In this document: positions 41,905 through 51,266 of the stretch, piece after piece | How the letters are laid out: the number at the start of each line of letters is the position of its first letter | How positions within the stretch are numbered: position 1 is the stretch's first letter | Assembly (NCBI RefSeq): GCF_032017025.1 | Contig: NZ_DALZQO010000015.1 | Span: 1-64,000 of the forward strand | Origin: Hydrogenoanaerobacterium sp032017025 | Lineage (GTDB): Bacteria; Bacillota; Clostridia; Oscillospirales; Ruminococcaceae | DNA length: 64,000 nt | Direction of reading: 5' to 3' | Translations under genes and position numbers: made by a program | The notes under the pieces: generated by a model | Seen by the model: the letters and a program-made list of their open reading frames with translations, nothing else | The model's database searches: none | What the model was told of the DNA's origin: nothing

Positions 41905-44025
41905 ATGGATAAATTGGAGATTTTAGCACCCGTGGGTGCACGCGAACAGCTGACTGCCGCGGTAACCTGCGGTGCCGATGCCGTATATCTTGGCGGTGCG
42001 GCGCTCAACGCACGGCGCAATGCCGCAAATTTTGACGGCCACGCTTTGCGCGAGGCCGTAGAATACTGCCATATACGCGGGGTAAAAGTACACCTTACCC
42101 TCAACACCGTGGTGTTGGAAAAAGAAATTACCGCCGCGCTGGAGATGGTGAAAACTGCATGTGAGCTTGGAATTGATGCGGTGATTGTGCAGGATTTGGG
42201 GATTGTCAGCCTGATTCGCAAGACCGCACCCGATCTTTGCCTGCATGCCTCTACCCAATTGGCGGTGCATAACCTTGCAGGCGCAAAGCAGCTGGAGGAG
42301 CTTGGCTTTGCGCGCGTGGTGCTTGCCCGCGAAATGAGCAGGCAAGAGATTGCCGAGGTAGTGGAGGGCACTACCCTTGAAACCGAAATATTTGTACACG
42401 GCGCACTTTGCATGTGCGTGTCGGGGCAATGCTATATGAGTTCCATTATTGGCGAACGCAGCGGCAACCGCGGGCTTTGTGCCCAACCCTGCCGTCTGCC
42501 TTTTTATGTGCAAAATAAAGGTGCGTACGATCTATCGCTTAAGGATATGTCACTGGTTCAGCGCCTTGGGGAACTGCGCGATTTGGGTGTGACCTCAGCA
42601 AAAATTGAAGGCAGAATGAAGCGCCCCGAATATGTTGCCGCCGCGGTAACTGCATGTAAAAACGCTTTGAATGGCGATTTCGTGGATGTTGATAGTTTAC
42701 AGGCGGTATTTTCTCGCTCTGGTTTTACCCAGGGTTATTTTGATGCCCGCCTTGGCAACGATATGTTTGGCGTACGGGGTAAAGACGATGTGGTGTCGGC
42801 AGAGGGCGTACTCAAAAACCTCGCACAGCTTTACCGCAAAGAGGTACCGCGTGTGGCGCTTTCAGGCAGCTTTGTGCTGCCAAAAGATAAGCCCGCTGTG
42901 CTCACCCTCGCCGATCAAGACGGCAACACGGCCGTTGCAACAGGCGAAAACCCGCAGCCGGCCATCAATAAGCCTACCACGCCCGATATGATTAAGCAGA
43001 GCATGGCAAAGCTGGGCGGTACGCCTTATAGCCTTGAAAAACTTGAAATTGTATACGATGCCGAAGCAGGGGACGAGCAGATTGTGGCACAAAGTGACAG
43101 CCCCGATTTACCTGAGGGCGCGGCGCGGCTCATGCTGCCGGTATCGCAGATGAATCTGCTGCGCCGTGAGGCCACCGAAACGATTACGAGTGCAAGGGCA
43201 GCGGCAAAGCCGGTTGCATTTTACCCCATTGATATCAGCACTGTAAAACAAAAGGGTGCAAAGAGCGGGCAAACACCCGCACTGCGCGGAAGGTTTGCAT
43301 GCGAGCAGCAAATACCGCTTGCGGTGATAGATGCATTGGAAATTATTATACTACCGGTAAAAGAAGCTGCAAAAACAACTGATGGGAATATTTTGGACAA
43401 GCTGGTTGCGGAGCTGCCGCGCATCAATTTTGATAATTACCGCGATGTACAGCCCGCGCTGGACGCGCTTAAAGCAAAAGGAGTAACCCGTGTGCTGGCA
43501 GGCAATATTGGCGGGGTGTACGCGGCAAGGCAGCAGGGCTTTACTGTACTGGGCGATTATGCACTCAACATCACCAACAGCTATGCCCTAAACGCGTATG
43601 CCGAGCTCGGCTGTAAGGACATTACCGTGTCGTACGAGCTGAACCTAAACGACATCAAACGGCTTAACAGTTCTGTGCCGTATGGTATGCTGGCTTACGG
43701 CCACTTGCCACTGATGATTACACGCAACTGCCCCGTTAAACTGGAAAAAGACTGTGCGGGCTGCACCGGCAGCACCAAAATGTACGACCGGCTGGGCAAC
43801 GGGTTTACCGTAGGCTGCGGCGGTACAAAACGCATGACCGAGGTGCTCAATCATGTTCCGCTGTATTTGGCGGACAGGTTGCCTGAGCTTACAGGGGTAT
43901 CGTTTCTTACGCTGTACTTTACCGGTGAGACACAGCAGGAATGCGCACGGCTGATTTATGAATACCAGCACGGCGCAAAGCGAGAAAACATCACGCGTGG
44001 ACTATACTACAGGAATATTCAATAG
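41905..44025 (+). CDS. U32 family peptidase-like protein with DUF3656-type C-terminus
   Basis: Protein of 706 residues. The N-terminal 330 or so residues form the U32 domain: LEILAPVGAREQLTAAVTCG, the signature EIFVHGALCMCVSGQCYMSS, and the cysteine cluster GNRGLCAQPCRLPF. The long C-terminal half, including a second barrel-like part with CPVKLEKDCAGCTG, matches large U32/DUF3656 proteins. E. coli relatives (RlhA, TrhP) hydroxylate 23S rRNA or tRNA rather than cleave protein, so an RNA-modifying role is more likely than a protease; this is inference. The ATG touches the zapA stop. Confidence 0.88.
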   Translation: MDKLEILAPVGAREQLTAAVTCGADAVYLGGAALNARRNAANFDGHALREAVEYCHIRGVKVHLTLNTVVLEKEITAALEMVKTACELGIDAVIVQDLGIVSLIRKTAPDLCLHASTQLAVHNLAGAKQLEELGFARVVLAREMSRQEIAEVVEGTTLETEIFVHGALCMCVSGQCYMSSIIGERSGNRGLCAQPCRLPFYVQNKGAYDLSLKDMSLVQRLGELRDLGVTSAKIEGRMKRPEYVAAAVTACKNALNGDFVDVDSLQAVFSRSGFTQGYFDARLGNDMFGVRGKDDVVSAEGVLKNLAQLYRKEVPRVALSGSFVLPKDKPAVLTLADQDGNTAVATGENPQPAINKPTTPDMIKQSMAKLGGTPYSLEKLEIVYDAEAGDEQIVAQSDSPDLPEGAARLMLPVSQMNLLRREATETITSARAAAKPVAFYPIDISTVKQKGAKSGQTPALRGRFACEQQIPLAVIDALEIIILPVKEAAKTTDGNILDKLVAELPRINFDNYRDVQPALDALKAKGVTRVLAGNIGGVYAARQQGFTVLGDYALNITNSYALNAYAELGCKDITVSYELNLNDIKRLNSSVPYGMLAYGHLPLMITRNCPVKLEKDCAGCTGSTKMYDRLGNGFTVGCGGTKRMTEVLNHVPLYLADRLPELTGVSFLTLYFTGETQQECARLIYEYQHGAKRENITRGLYYRNIQ

Positions 44026-44048
44026 TAAAATATACGGAGGGTAATTGA

Positions 44049-44687
44049 ATGGATGTTATGATCATCGGTATTGCGGGAGGTACGGGCAGCGGCAAAACAA
44101 CGCTTACCGAGCGGCTGAAAGAGCGCTTTGGTGACGATGTCAGCATAGTCTACCACGATAACTACTACAAGCAGCACGACGGAATGACCTATGATGAGCG
44201 CAGCAAGCTGAACTACGATCATCCCGACGCGTTTGACACCGAGCTGATGATCAAACACATCAACCAACTGCGCAAGGGTGAGCGTGTACTGTGCCCGGTT
44301 TACGACTACACCATCCACAACCGTTCCGATAAAACCATTGAGATTCTCCCCGCAAAGGTGATTATTATAGAGGGCATTTTAATCTTTCAAAATGAACAGC
44401 TGCGCAATTTAATGGACATTAAAATTTTTGTAGATACCGACGCGGATGTGCGAATTTTGCGACGCATTATGCGTGACGTACAAGAGCGCAGGCGCACGCT
44501 CGAATCGGTAGTGAACCAGTACCTCGACGTCGTAAAACCAATGCATGAGCAGTTTGTCGAGCCCAGCAAGCGCGCGGCAGATATTATAGTGCTGGAGGGC
44601 GGACGCAATATCGTTGCACTGGATATGATTATGCAGCGTGTTCACAGCCACATTGCAGGCATGCCCGCGCAAACTACTCAGGGGTGA
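44049..44687 (+). CDS. udk: Uridine kinase
   Basis: Uridine/cytidine kinase of the salvage pathway, 212 residues. P-loop GGTGSGKTT at residues 10-18, then YHDNYYK, LNYDHPDAFDT and PVYDYTIHNR, which are typical of Udk. GGAGG lies 8 bases before the ATG. It follows the U32 gene by 23 bases, as often seen in Firmicutes. Confidence 0.95.
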   Translation: MDVMIIGIAGGTGSGKTTLTERLKERFGDDVSIVYHDNYYKQHDGMTYDERSKLNYDHPDAFDTELMIKHINQLRKGERVLCPVYDYTIHNRSDKTIEILPAKVIIIEGILIFQNEQLRNLMDIKIFVDTDADVRILRRIMRDVQERRRTLESVVNQYLDVVKPMHEQFVEPSKRAADIIVLEGGRNIVALDMIMQRVHSHIAGMPAQTTQG

Positions 44688-44731
44688 TGCATGTACCTTT
44701 TTGCATAGTGAACACAGAAACGGAGAAAACT

Positions 44732-45184
44732 ATGACGCTTAAAATAAAAAAACTGCGCGATGGTGCGCACATTCCGCAAAACGCTACCGACGGCAGCGCA
44801 GGCTATGACCTGCACGCCTGCATAGAGGAACCGATTACCATTGAGGCGGGACAGACCTGTAAAATCGGCACGGGTATTGCCATTGCACTGCCCGATGCAA
44901 GCTGCGCAGCCTTTGTCTATGCCCGCAGCGGGTTGGGCATTAAGCATGGCATTGTGCCCGCAAACTGTGTGGGGGTTATCGATTCCGATTACCGCGGCGA
45001 AATTATTGTGGGGCTGATCAACCAGTCTTCCGCGGCATTTACCATTAACCCGCACGACCGCATTGCGCAGATGGTAATTGCACCTGTGCTGCACCCTGAA
45101 ATAGAGGAATGCACCGAGCTGGATGACACCAACCGCGGTGAGGGCGGGTTTGGCAGCACCGGCGTGGGCGGTGCACGCACCTAA
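44732..45184 (+). CDS. dut: dUTP diphosphatase
   Basis: Trimeric dUTPase (150 residues) that removes dUTP and supplies dUMP. Motif 1 GSAGYDLHA, motif 2 ARSGLGIKHGIV, motif 3 GVIDSDYRGEI, motif 4 DRIAQMVI and the final GEGGFGSTG (motif 5) are all present. The frame opens 16 codons earlier, but CGGAGA just before the ATG at 44732 fixes the start. Confidence 0.96.
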   Translation: MTLKIKKLRDGAHIPQNATDGSAGYDLHACIEEPITIEAGQTCKIGTGIAIALPDASCAAFVYARSGLGIKHGIVPANCVGVIDSDYRGEIIVGLINQSSAAFTINPHDRIAQMVIAPVLHPEIEECTELDDTNRGEGGFGSTGVGGART

Positions 45185-45233
45185 TTCAGACAACATTACG
45201 TTACAAAGGCAGTTACAACAGGAGGAAGACAGA

Positions 45234-45503
45234 ATGAAGTGGAAAAAGAACTTAATGCTGATTTTTATGCTGCTCGCGGGGGTTATTGTGGGTGCACTGC
45301 TTGCAAAGGTTACTACCGATGTGCCGTTCCTCGGTTGGCTTTCTTACGGTAACAGCATCGGCATTGACGTGGCAAACCCAATGATTCTTGACCTATCGGT
45401 GCTAAAGCTGGCATTTGGTTTTGAATTCGGCATTAACATTGCGCAAATTATCTGTGTCATACTCTCCATATTCATGTACAAGGGTTTGGTAAACAGGCTG
45501 TAA
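45234..45503 (+). CDS. DUF4321 membrane protein
   Basis: Protein of 89 residues with two hydrophobic segments (about 7-26 and 62-84) joined by a loop containing FLGWLSYGNSIGI. Sequence, size and place directly before maf match the DUF4321 family (PF14209) of Clostridia, which has no known function. AGGAGGAAGACAGA before the ATG at 45234 decides against longer upstream frames. Confidence 0.88.
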   Translation: MKWKKNLMLIFMLLAGVIVGALLAKVTTDVPFLGWLSYGNSIGIDVANPMILDLSVLKLAFGFEFGINIAQIICVILSIFMYKGLVNRL

Positions 45504-45574
45504 ACGGCCAATAATGAATTTGATATCAATACAGATACCTGTGTGCAAAAGCTTACAAAAAGGAGAAAAACAGC

Positions 45575-46144
45575 ATGGACGTTATTTTGGCTTCGGGTTC
45601 GCCGCGGCGCAGAGAGCTGCTGGCGCATATTCATAAGGATTATCAGGTGATACCTGCAAACATTGACGAAACCATACCGCAGGGTACGCGCCCGTGCGAT
45701 GTGGGCGAAACAATTGCGAAGCAAAAAACGCTGCATGTGCAGCAAACCCGCCCGAACGACCTTATCATTGGGGCAGATACCGTTGTAGTGTTACATGATG
45801 AAATTCTTGGAAAACCTAAGGATGCCGATGACGCAAAACGCATGCTGCAACTGCTTTCCGGCAAAGAGCACCAGGTATACACCGGTGTATCGCTGCGCTT
45901 AGGGGCGAAAGCGGCCTCTTTTACACAGTGCACCAAGGTGTGGTTTTACCCGCTTACCGAGTGGGAGATAGACGAATATATCGCCACCAAAGAGCCGTTT
46001 GATAAAGCGGGCGCATACGGTATTCAGGGCGAGGGCAGCGTACTGGTTGAAAAAATTGAGGGTGACTTTTTTAATGTAATGGGTTTACCCGTTGCGCGGC
46101 TCAAGCGCGAGCTTGCAGCCATAATGCCCCAAAACAAAATTTAG
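45575..46144 (+). CDS. maf: Maf-family nucleotide pyrophosphatase
   Basis: Maf protein (189 residues), a house-cleaning pyrophosphatase acting on dTTP/UTP-type or modified nucleotides, linked to septum control in Bacillus. ASGSPRRRELLAHI opens the protein, GADTVVVLHDEILGKP is the central motif, and GAYGIQGEGSVLVEKIEGD is near the end. AAAGGAG precedes the ATG. It lies upstream of mreB as in many Firmicutes; radC, often between them, is missing. Confidence 0.95.
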   Translation: MDVILASGSPRRRELLAHIHKDYQVIPANIDETIPQGTRPCDVGETIAKQKTLHVQQTRPNDLIIGADTVVVLHDEILGKPKDADDAKRMLQLLSGKEHQVYTGVSLRLGAKAASFTQCTKVWFYPLTEWEIDEYIATKEPFDKAGAYGIQGEGSVLVEKIEGDFFNVMGLPVARLKRELAAIMPQNKI

Positions 46145-46176
46145 TGTTTGTTAACAAATAAAAATAATGGAAAACG

Positions 46177-46205
46177 TTGTGGAAAAGTCGTTTTAGGGGT
46201 ATAAT
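46177..46205 (+). promoter_or_regulatory. mreB promoter
   Basis: TTGTGG (46177-46182), a 17-nt spacer and perfect TATAAT (46200-46205), about 97 bases before mreB. Confidence 0.7.
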
Positions 46206-46301
46206 ATGATGGACAATGAAAAAGTCTGTGAAAAAACGGTCTTTTACTATAAATGTTAGAATGAATCAGCTGCGGCGCCTTGCCGCGAAAGGGGTAGCCA
46301 T

Positions 46302-47324
46302 ATGTTTTCTTTTACAAAAGATATTGGTATCGATCTGGGTACAGCAAACACCCTCATCTTCATGAAGGGTAAAGGCATCATCATGCGCGAACCCTCTGTT
46401 GTTGCGGTGGATACCCGCACCGACCGCGTGAGATATGTGGGGCAGGAAGCGAAGGATGTAATCGGCAGAACGCCCGGTTCCATCGTTGCGGTTCGCCCTT
46501 TGAAAGACGGCGTTATTGCAGATTTTGACATCACCGCGAGCATGCTCGAAATCTTCATTAAAAAAGTGTTCAACAATTCCTCTTTTGCAAGACCGCGTGT
46601 TGTTATCTGCATTCCCTCCGGTGTAACTGCTGTTGAGAGGCGTGCGGTAAAAGAGGCAACCCTTAAAGCGGGTGCAAAGCAGGTTTCGATTATTGAAGAG
46701 CCTATGGCGGCTGCAATTGGTGCAGGCCTGCCTGTTGCAGAGGCAACCGGCAGCATGGTGGTGGATGTAGGCGGCGGCACCAGTGAGGTTGCGGTAATCT
46801 CGCTCGGCGGTATTGTTGCTGCTCGTTCGGTTCGCGTAGGCGGCGACGAGTTCGATCTTTCGATCATTCAATATGTTAAGAAAAAGTACAACCTCCTCAT
46901 CGGTGAAAGAACCGCTGAGGCAATTAAAATCAACATTGGTTCTGCCTACCCCTACGAGGGCGAAGAGCCGATGGAAATCAAAGGCAGAAACCTGGTTGAT
47001 GGTTTGCCCAAGAATATCTACATCACACCTGCCGAAATTCGCGAAGCGCTGGAAGACCCGTTGTCTGCTGTGCTGGATGCGATTAAGGTCACGCTTGAGA
47101 GAACTCCGCCGGAGCTTTCTGCAGATATCATTGACCACGGTATTACGCTTACCGGCGGCGGCGCACTGCTCAAACATCTCGACAAATTGGTGGCGGAGGA
47201 GACCGGCATGCCCGTTTACATTGCGGATAACCCGCTTGACTGCGTTGCGGACGGTACCGGCCGCGTGTTGGAGGATTTGGGCAAGCTGAGTGATGTCCTC
47301 ACTGAGGATGACAGAAGATACTAA
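46302..47324 (+). CDS. mreB: Rod shape-determining protein MreB
   Basis: Actin-like protein of 340 residues that guides cell-wall synthesis along the cylinder. Phosphate 1 motif GIDLGTANTLIF, ERRAVKEATLKAGAK, phosphate 2 motif VVDVGGGTSEVAVISL and the adenosine motif TGGGALLKHLDKL are seen. AAAGGGG lies 9 bases before the ATG. First gene of mreB-mreC-mreD-pbp2, although 206 bases with a hairpin separate it from mreC. Confidence 0.97.
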   Translation: MFSFTKDIGIDLGTANTLIFMKGKGIIMREPSVVAVDTRTDRVRYVGQEAKDVIGRTPGSIVAVRPLKDGVIADFDITASMLEIFIKKVFNNSSFARPRVVICIPSGVTAVERRAVKEATLKAGAKQVSIIEEPMAAAIGAGLPVAEATGSMVVDVGGGTSEVAVISLGGIVAARSVRVGGDEFDLSIIQYVKKKYNLLIGERTAEAIKINIGSAYPYEGEEPMEIKGRNLVDGLPKNIYITPAEIREALEDPLSAVLDAIKVTLERTPPELSADIIDHGITLTGGGALLKHLDKLVAEETGMPVYIADNPLDCVADGTGRVLEDLGKLSDVLTEDDRRY

Positions 47325-47345
47325 CAGAATAATAAGTCGATATTT

Positions 47346-47383
47346 GCGGGTTGTTGTAAGGGTTTGCCGACACAACGACCCGC
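47346..47383 (+). other. Hairpin between mreB and mreC
   Basis: GCGGGTTGTTGT pairs with ACAACGACCCGC (one G-U) around a 14-base loop, with no T run behind. It may lower read-through into mreC or stabilise the mreB mRNA end. Confidence 0.55.
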
Positions 47384-47530
47384 ATTCCCGTAATAAGCCA
47401 AAGTTTTAAAAACCAAGATTTTATTTTATTGCTGTAAATTTCTTTTTGGAACTGATTTATAGATGTAAAACAACAAAGAGCGTTTCGTTTTTTGGAGCTC
47501 TGAATTTTTATAAAGCAGGAGGTGTCACTG

Positions 47531-48487
47531 TTGAAGGAATTTTTTTCGTCAGTACGATTCAAAATATTGATGGGCGTTGCCGTGGTGCTGGGCGCATTTA
47601 TGCTGCGTGCGGCATGGACAGGCGGGTTTGGCACGGTGACTTCGAGCCTGCTGGGCGCAATTACTACACCGGTGCAAAAGCTATCGGCCGGCATATCAGG
47701 CAGCGTTACCGATTTTTTCTCTATTTTTGTAGATGCAAAGGCGATTAAAGCCGAGAATGAACAACAAAAAGAGATGATTCGCGAGCTAAACGAAAAACTG
47801 GTGGACTACGATAAGATAAAGCACCAGAACAGTGTCTACGAAGGCTTTTTGGAAATTAAAGAACGCAACCCGGAGCTGGAGTTTGAGCCCGCAGCGGTTG
47901 TCGGGCGCGACGCCTCCGACCGTTTTTATTCATTTACCATCGACAAGGGCACACTTGATGGCATTGATGTGCGCGATTCGGTTATTACAGCAGACGGGCT
48001 GGTGGGCATTGTGTCTGAGGTGGGTCTTACATATGCAAAAGTATCCACCATACTTGACCCCGCGACGAACATTGGTGTTTACGATTCTCGCACGCGCGAT
48101 ACCGCCCTGGTAACCGGTACGGTGGGGCTTGCGGAAAAGGGACTGTGCAAAATGTACCTGCTGCCGCGTGAAAGCGGTGCTGCGGTGGGCGACCTCGTCG
48201 TTACCTCGGGCATCAGCGGCAAATACCCAAAGGAGCAGATTGTGGGTAAAATTGCAGAAGTTGCCCCCGAAAGCCATGGTAGCTCTTTGTATGCAGTAAT
48301 AGAGCCTACCGCTAACATTAAAAATGTTAAGGATGTACTGGTTATCAAATCGTTTGAGGGGCAGGGTGTTGCTTCGGCTGACCCGATTGCCGATATGCAG
48401 CCCGATCGGGAAGAATCGGCGGATGGTGCGTCGAGCGGATCTTCGGTGGCCGAGAGCGGTACGGAAGCGGGTGGTGGAACACCATGA
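47531..48487 (+). CDS. mreC: Rod shape-determining protein MreC
   Basis: MreC (318 residues) links MreB to the outside enzymes of elongation. One membrane helix (about residues 9-27) is followed by a coiled coil (about 70-105) and the beta-rich domain with VITADGLVGIVSEVG and a final VLVIKSF. The C-terminal 40 residues are Ser/Gly/Glu-rich. The start is TTG at 47531, with AGGAGG 8 bases upstream; a GTG at 47522 is part of that site. The stop overlaps the mreD start by four bases. Confidence 0.93.
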   Translation: MKEFFSSVRFKILMGVAVVLGAFMLRAAWTGGFGTVTSSLLGAITTPVQKLSAGISGSVTDFFSIFVDAKAIKAENEQQKEMIRELNEKLVDYDKIKHQNSVYEGFLEIKERNPELEFEPAAVVGRDASDRFYSFTIDKGTLDGIDVRDSVITADGLVGIVSEVGLTYAKVSTILDPATNIGVYDSRTRDTALVTGTVGLAEKGLCKMYLLPRESGAAVGDLVVTSGISGKYPKEQIVGKIAEVAPESHGSSLYAVIEPTANIKNVKDVLVIKSFEGQGVASADPIADMQPDREESADGASSGSSVAESGTEAGGGTP

Positions 48488-49005
48488 CGACGAAGAAACA
48501 CATCTATTTTCTCAAATATTTCATGATGGTGATGCTTTTATTTGTACTCTATATTCTGCAAACAACTCCCGGGCTGTTTTCCATCTATGGTGTAAAGCCG
48601 ATTCTGGTGGTGCCTGCCGCAGTATGCATTGCCATGTTTGAGGGCGAATTGGTGGGCGGCGTTATGGGTGCCGTCGCCGGTCTGCTGTGTGATCTTGCAA
48701 GCTTTACGATTTTTGGGTTTAACGGCATTTTGGTACTGGCAGGCTGTATCGCCGTGGGCCTGCTTACCATCCACCTCACGCAGCTGAAACTTACCAACGC
48801 ACTGATGCTTGGGTTTGGCGCATTGTTTTTGCGCGGACTGATTGAGTATTTCTTTTATTTTCAGATGTGGGGCTTTGAAGATGGCTACCGCATCTTTGTG
48901 TTTTCTACCCTGCCTACGGTGCTGTACTCCACCGTAGCAATTATTCCGTTTTACTATATGACGCGAGGCATGAAAGAATTTTTCGATCAAAAGCTCAAAG
49001 TATAA
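48484..49005 (+). CDS. mreD: Rod shape-determining protein MreD
   Basis: Integral membrane protein of 173 residues with five or six hydrophobic helices, including VVPAAVCIAMFEGELVGGVM and FNGILVLAGCIAVGLL, typical of MreD. The ATG overlaps the mreC stop (ATGA), so translation is coupled. The 111-bp gap before pbp2 has two similar TTGGTAAAAT stretches that could be weak promoter parts. Confidence 0.92.
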   Translation: MTTKKHIYFLKYFMMVMLLFVLYILQTTPGLFSIYGVKPILVVPAAVCIAMFEGELVGGVMGAVAGLLCDLASFTIFGFNGILVLAGCIAVGLLTIHLTQLKLTNALMLGFGALFLRGLIEYFFYFQMWGFEDGYRIFVFSTLPTVLYSTVAIIPFYYMTRGMKEFFDQKLKV

Positions 49006-49116
49006 CCGATTGGTAAAATTAGTTTTTAAATTCTGTTCATAATGCGAACATAGCCTTTTGGTAAAATAGAAGATGATTTATCGGCTAAAAGATTTAATAG
49101 AAAGGGGCGGTAGCCT

Positions 49117-51135
49117 GTGAGAACAAATTTACCAAAGCGGCGTGTCACATTGCTTGCCGTTCTTTTTTTGGCGGTTGGGGTGCTGTTTGGGCTGCGCCTG
49201 ATTACCATGCAGATTGTTGAGGGCGCGCAGTACAGCGAGCTTGCCAACAAGCGTTCGGAGCAGAAACAAACGGTGGCCGCGGCACGCGGTGAGATTGTTG
49301 ACCGCTACGGCAGGCCCATGGTAATTAACCGTACAGGATTTAACGTTGTGTTTGATATGGCGTTTATGCAGCGTGGCAAAGAAAATGAAACGATTTTAAG
49401 GCTGATTGATATTATGAAGCAGTCGGGTGAAGACTGGATCGACAACCTGCCGCTTACCAAAAGCGCGCCCTTTACCTTTGAGGGAAGCGACAGTGATATT
49501 GCCCGCCTTAAAAAGTTTGTCAATGTTAACGCGGCGGCTACCTCCGAAGATGTATGGTACTGGCTGGTGGAACGCTACAAACTGGAGGAATACTCCTCCG
49601 AGCAGCAGCGTCTGGTTGCGGGCGTGCGTTACGAAATGGAACAGCGCGGCTTTAATTATAAGGTGCAATACACTTTTGCAGAGGATATTTCAATCTCCAC
49701 GATTACGAAGATTAAAGAGAATACCTATGAGTTGCCCGGCGTTGATGTGAGAGAAAGTGCAATACGCGAATATGTCAGCGGAGACCTTGCACCGCACATT
49801 ATTGGCAGGATAGGGCCGATTTTTGCCGATGAGATGGAGAAGTACAAAGAAAAAGGTTACGCTGCAAACGATGTTGTGGGCAAAGCGGGCATTGAGCAGG
49901 CGTTTGAAAGTGAACTGCGCGGCATTAGCGGCGAGCGGCAGATTACGCTGAACAATAAAGGCGCGGTGCTTGAGGTTGTGGAAACTAAGGCGCCGCAGCC
50001 CGGCAACACCGTTGTGCTCACCATCGACAAAGAGCTGCAGCGTGTAGCGCAGGAAAGCCTGGAGCGTCAGATCAAAAACCTGCAAGAAACTGCACCTGCG
50101 GGCAAGGGTAAAGAGGCCAGTGTGGGTGCGGCTGTGGTGATTCATGTGCCTACAGGCGAGGTGCTCGCGTCTGCAAGCTATCCGACCTACAATCTTTCAA
50201 CCTATCAGCAGGATTATGCTGAGAACGCCAATAACCCACTGCTACCGTTCTTTAACCGCGCGTTCAATGGCAAGTATGCGCCCGGCTCCACCTACAAGCC
50301 CGCGGTTGCCTTAGGGGCACTCAACGAGGGGCTCATAGAGCGCAATACCAAAGTGCTTTGCACCGGGCGCCTGCACTTGTTTACAGATGGCTACAGCCCG
50401 AAATGCTTGGGGGTACACGGCAATATCAACGCAATTACTGCGCTTGAGCGTTCCTGCAACATCTTCTTTTACGAAACCGGCTGGAAACAAGGTATTGATA
50501 AAATTAATAAGTACAGCGAAATGCTGGGTTTGGGCGAGCCCACCGGCATCGAGCTGCCTGAGAACATTGGTCAACGTGCCAGTAAGGAATATAGTGAATC
50601 GCACGGCGAACGCTGGGAGGCTGCCAACGTAGTTATGGCGTCCATTGGGCAGGGCGGCAACGAATTTTCGCCGCTGCAGATCGCCAACTATACCGCTACC
50701 CTTGCGAACGGCGGTGTGCGTATGAAAGCACATCTGGTTAAGAGCGTTGTTTCCTATAACTTTGAACAAACAATTAAAGAAACTGAGCCTGAGGTGTTGC
50801 AAGATATGCAGCTAAAGCCGGGTGTCATCGATGTGGTAAAGGACGGCATGGTGGCTGCGGCGGGGCCGGGCGGTACTTCACTTGGTGCGTTTAACAACTA
50901 CGGTGTTACCGTAGCCGCAAAAACCGGTACCCCTGAAACCAGCACTGAAACTGTAAACTCGGTTTATATCGCATTTGCCCCCGTTGAAAACCCCGAAATT
51001 GCGGTTGCAGTGGTAATTGAGGATGGTTGGCATGGTTACACAGGCGTACCTGTTGCAAAGGCAATTTTTGACCAATACTTCTTTGCGAACAAAGATTCCG
51101 AAAAGCCACAGACAGCAGAAACAATCCTTTCTTAA
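49117..51135 (+). CDS. mrdA: Penicillin-binding protein 2 (elongation transpeptidase)
   Basis: Class B penicillin-binding protein of 672 residues that crosslinks peptidoglycan in the elongasome. An N-terminal membrane anchor (about 11-28) is followed by a dimerisation domain with ARGEIVDRYGRPMV. The transpeptidase has Ser391 in STYK, an S-C-N motif in ERSCNIFFYE, and Lys602 in KTG. The start is GTG at 49117 after AAAGGGGCGG. Its place after mreD supports the PBP2/MrdA role over SpoVD or FtsI; no RodA gene follows in this window. Confidence 0.94.
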   Translation: MRTNLPKRRVTLLAVLFLAVGVLFGLRLITMQIVEGAQYSELANKRSEQKQTVAAARGEIVDRYGRPMVINRTGFNVVFDMAFMQRGKENETILRLIDIMKQSGEDWIDNLPLTKSAPFTFEGSDSDIARLKKFVNVNAAATSEDVWYWLVERYKLEEYSSEQQRLVAGVRYEMEQRGFNYKVQYTFAEDISISTITKIKENTYELPGVDVRESAIREYVSGDLAPHIIGRIGPIFADEMEKYKEKGYAANDVVGKAGIEQAFESELRGISGERQITLNNKGAVLEVVETKAPQPGNTVVLTIDKELQRVAQESLERQIKNLQETAPAGKGKEASVGAAVVIHVPTGEVLASASYPTYNLSTYQQDYAENANNPLLPFFNRAFNGKYAPGSTYKPAVALGALNEGLIERNTKVLCTGRLHLFTDGYSPKCLGVHGNINAITALERSCNIFFYETGWKQGIDKINKYSEMLGLGEPTGIELPENIGQRASKEYSESHGERWEAANVVMASIGQGGNEFSPLQIANYTATLANGGVRMKAHLVKSVVSYNFEQTIKETEPEVLQDMQLKPGVIDVVKDGMVAAAGPGGTSLGAFNNYGVTVAAKTGTPETSTETVNSVYIAFAPVENPEIAVAVVIEDGWHGYTGVPVAKAIFDQYFFANKDSEKPQTAETILS

Positions 51136-51184
51136 AAGGTGGAAAAAATTTGTCTTATTTACCAATTATTTAAAAAATAATACT

Positions 51185-51212
51185 TTGAATTTGGATGTAT
51201 TTGTGATATGAT
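51185..51212 (+). promoter_or_regulatory. Promoter of the MinD-like gene
   Basis: TTGAAT (51185-51190), a 16-nt spacer ending TGA and TATGAT (51207-51212), an extended -10. Confidence 0.6.
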
Positions 51213-51266
51213 AACAATGGGCGTAAATGGGAAAATGTGCTCATTTTGAAAGGGTATCAATAAAAC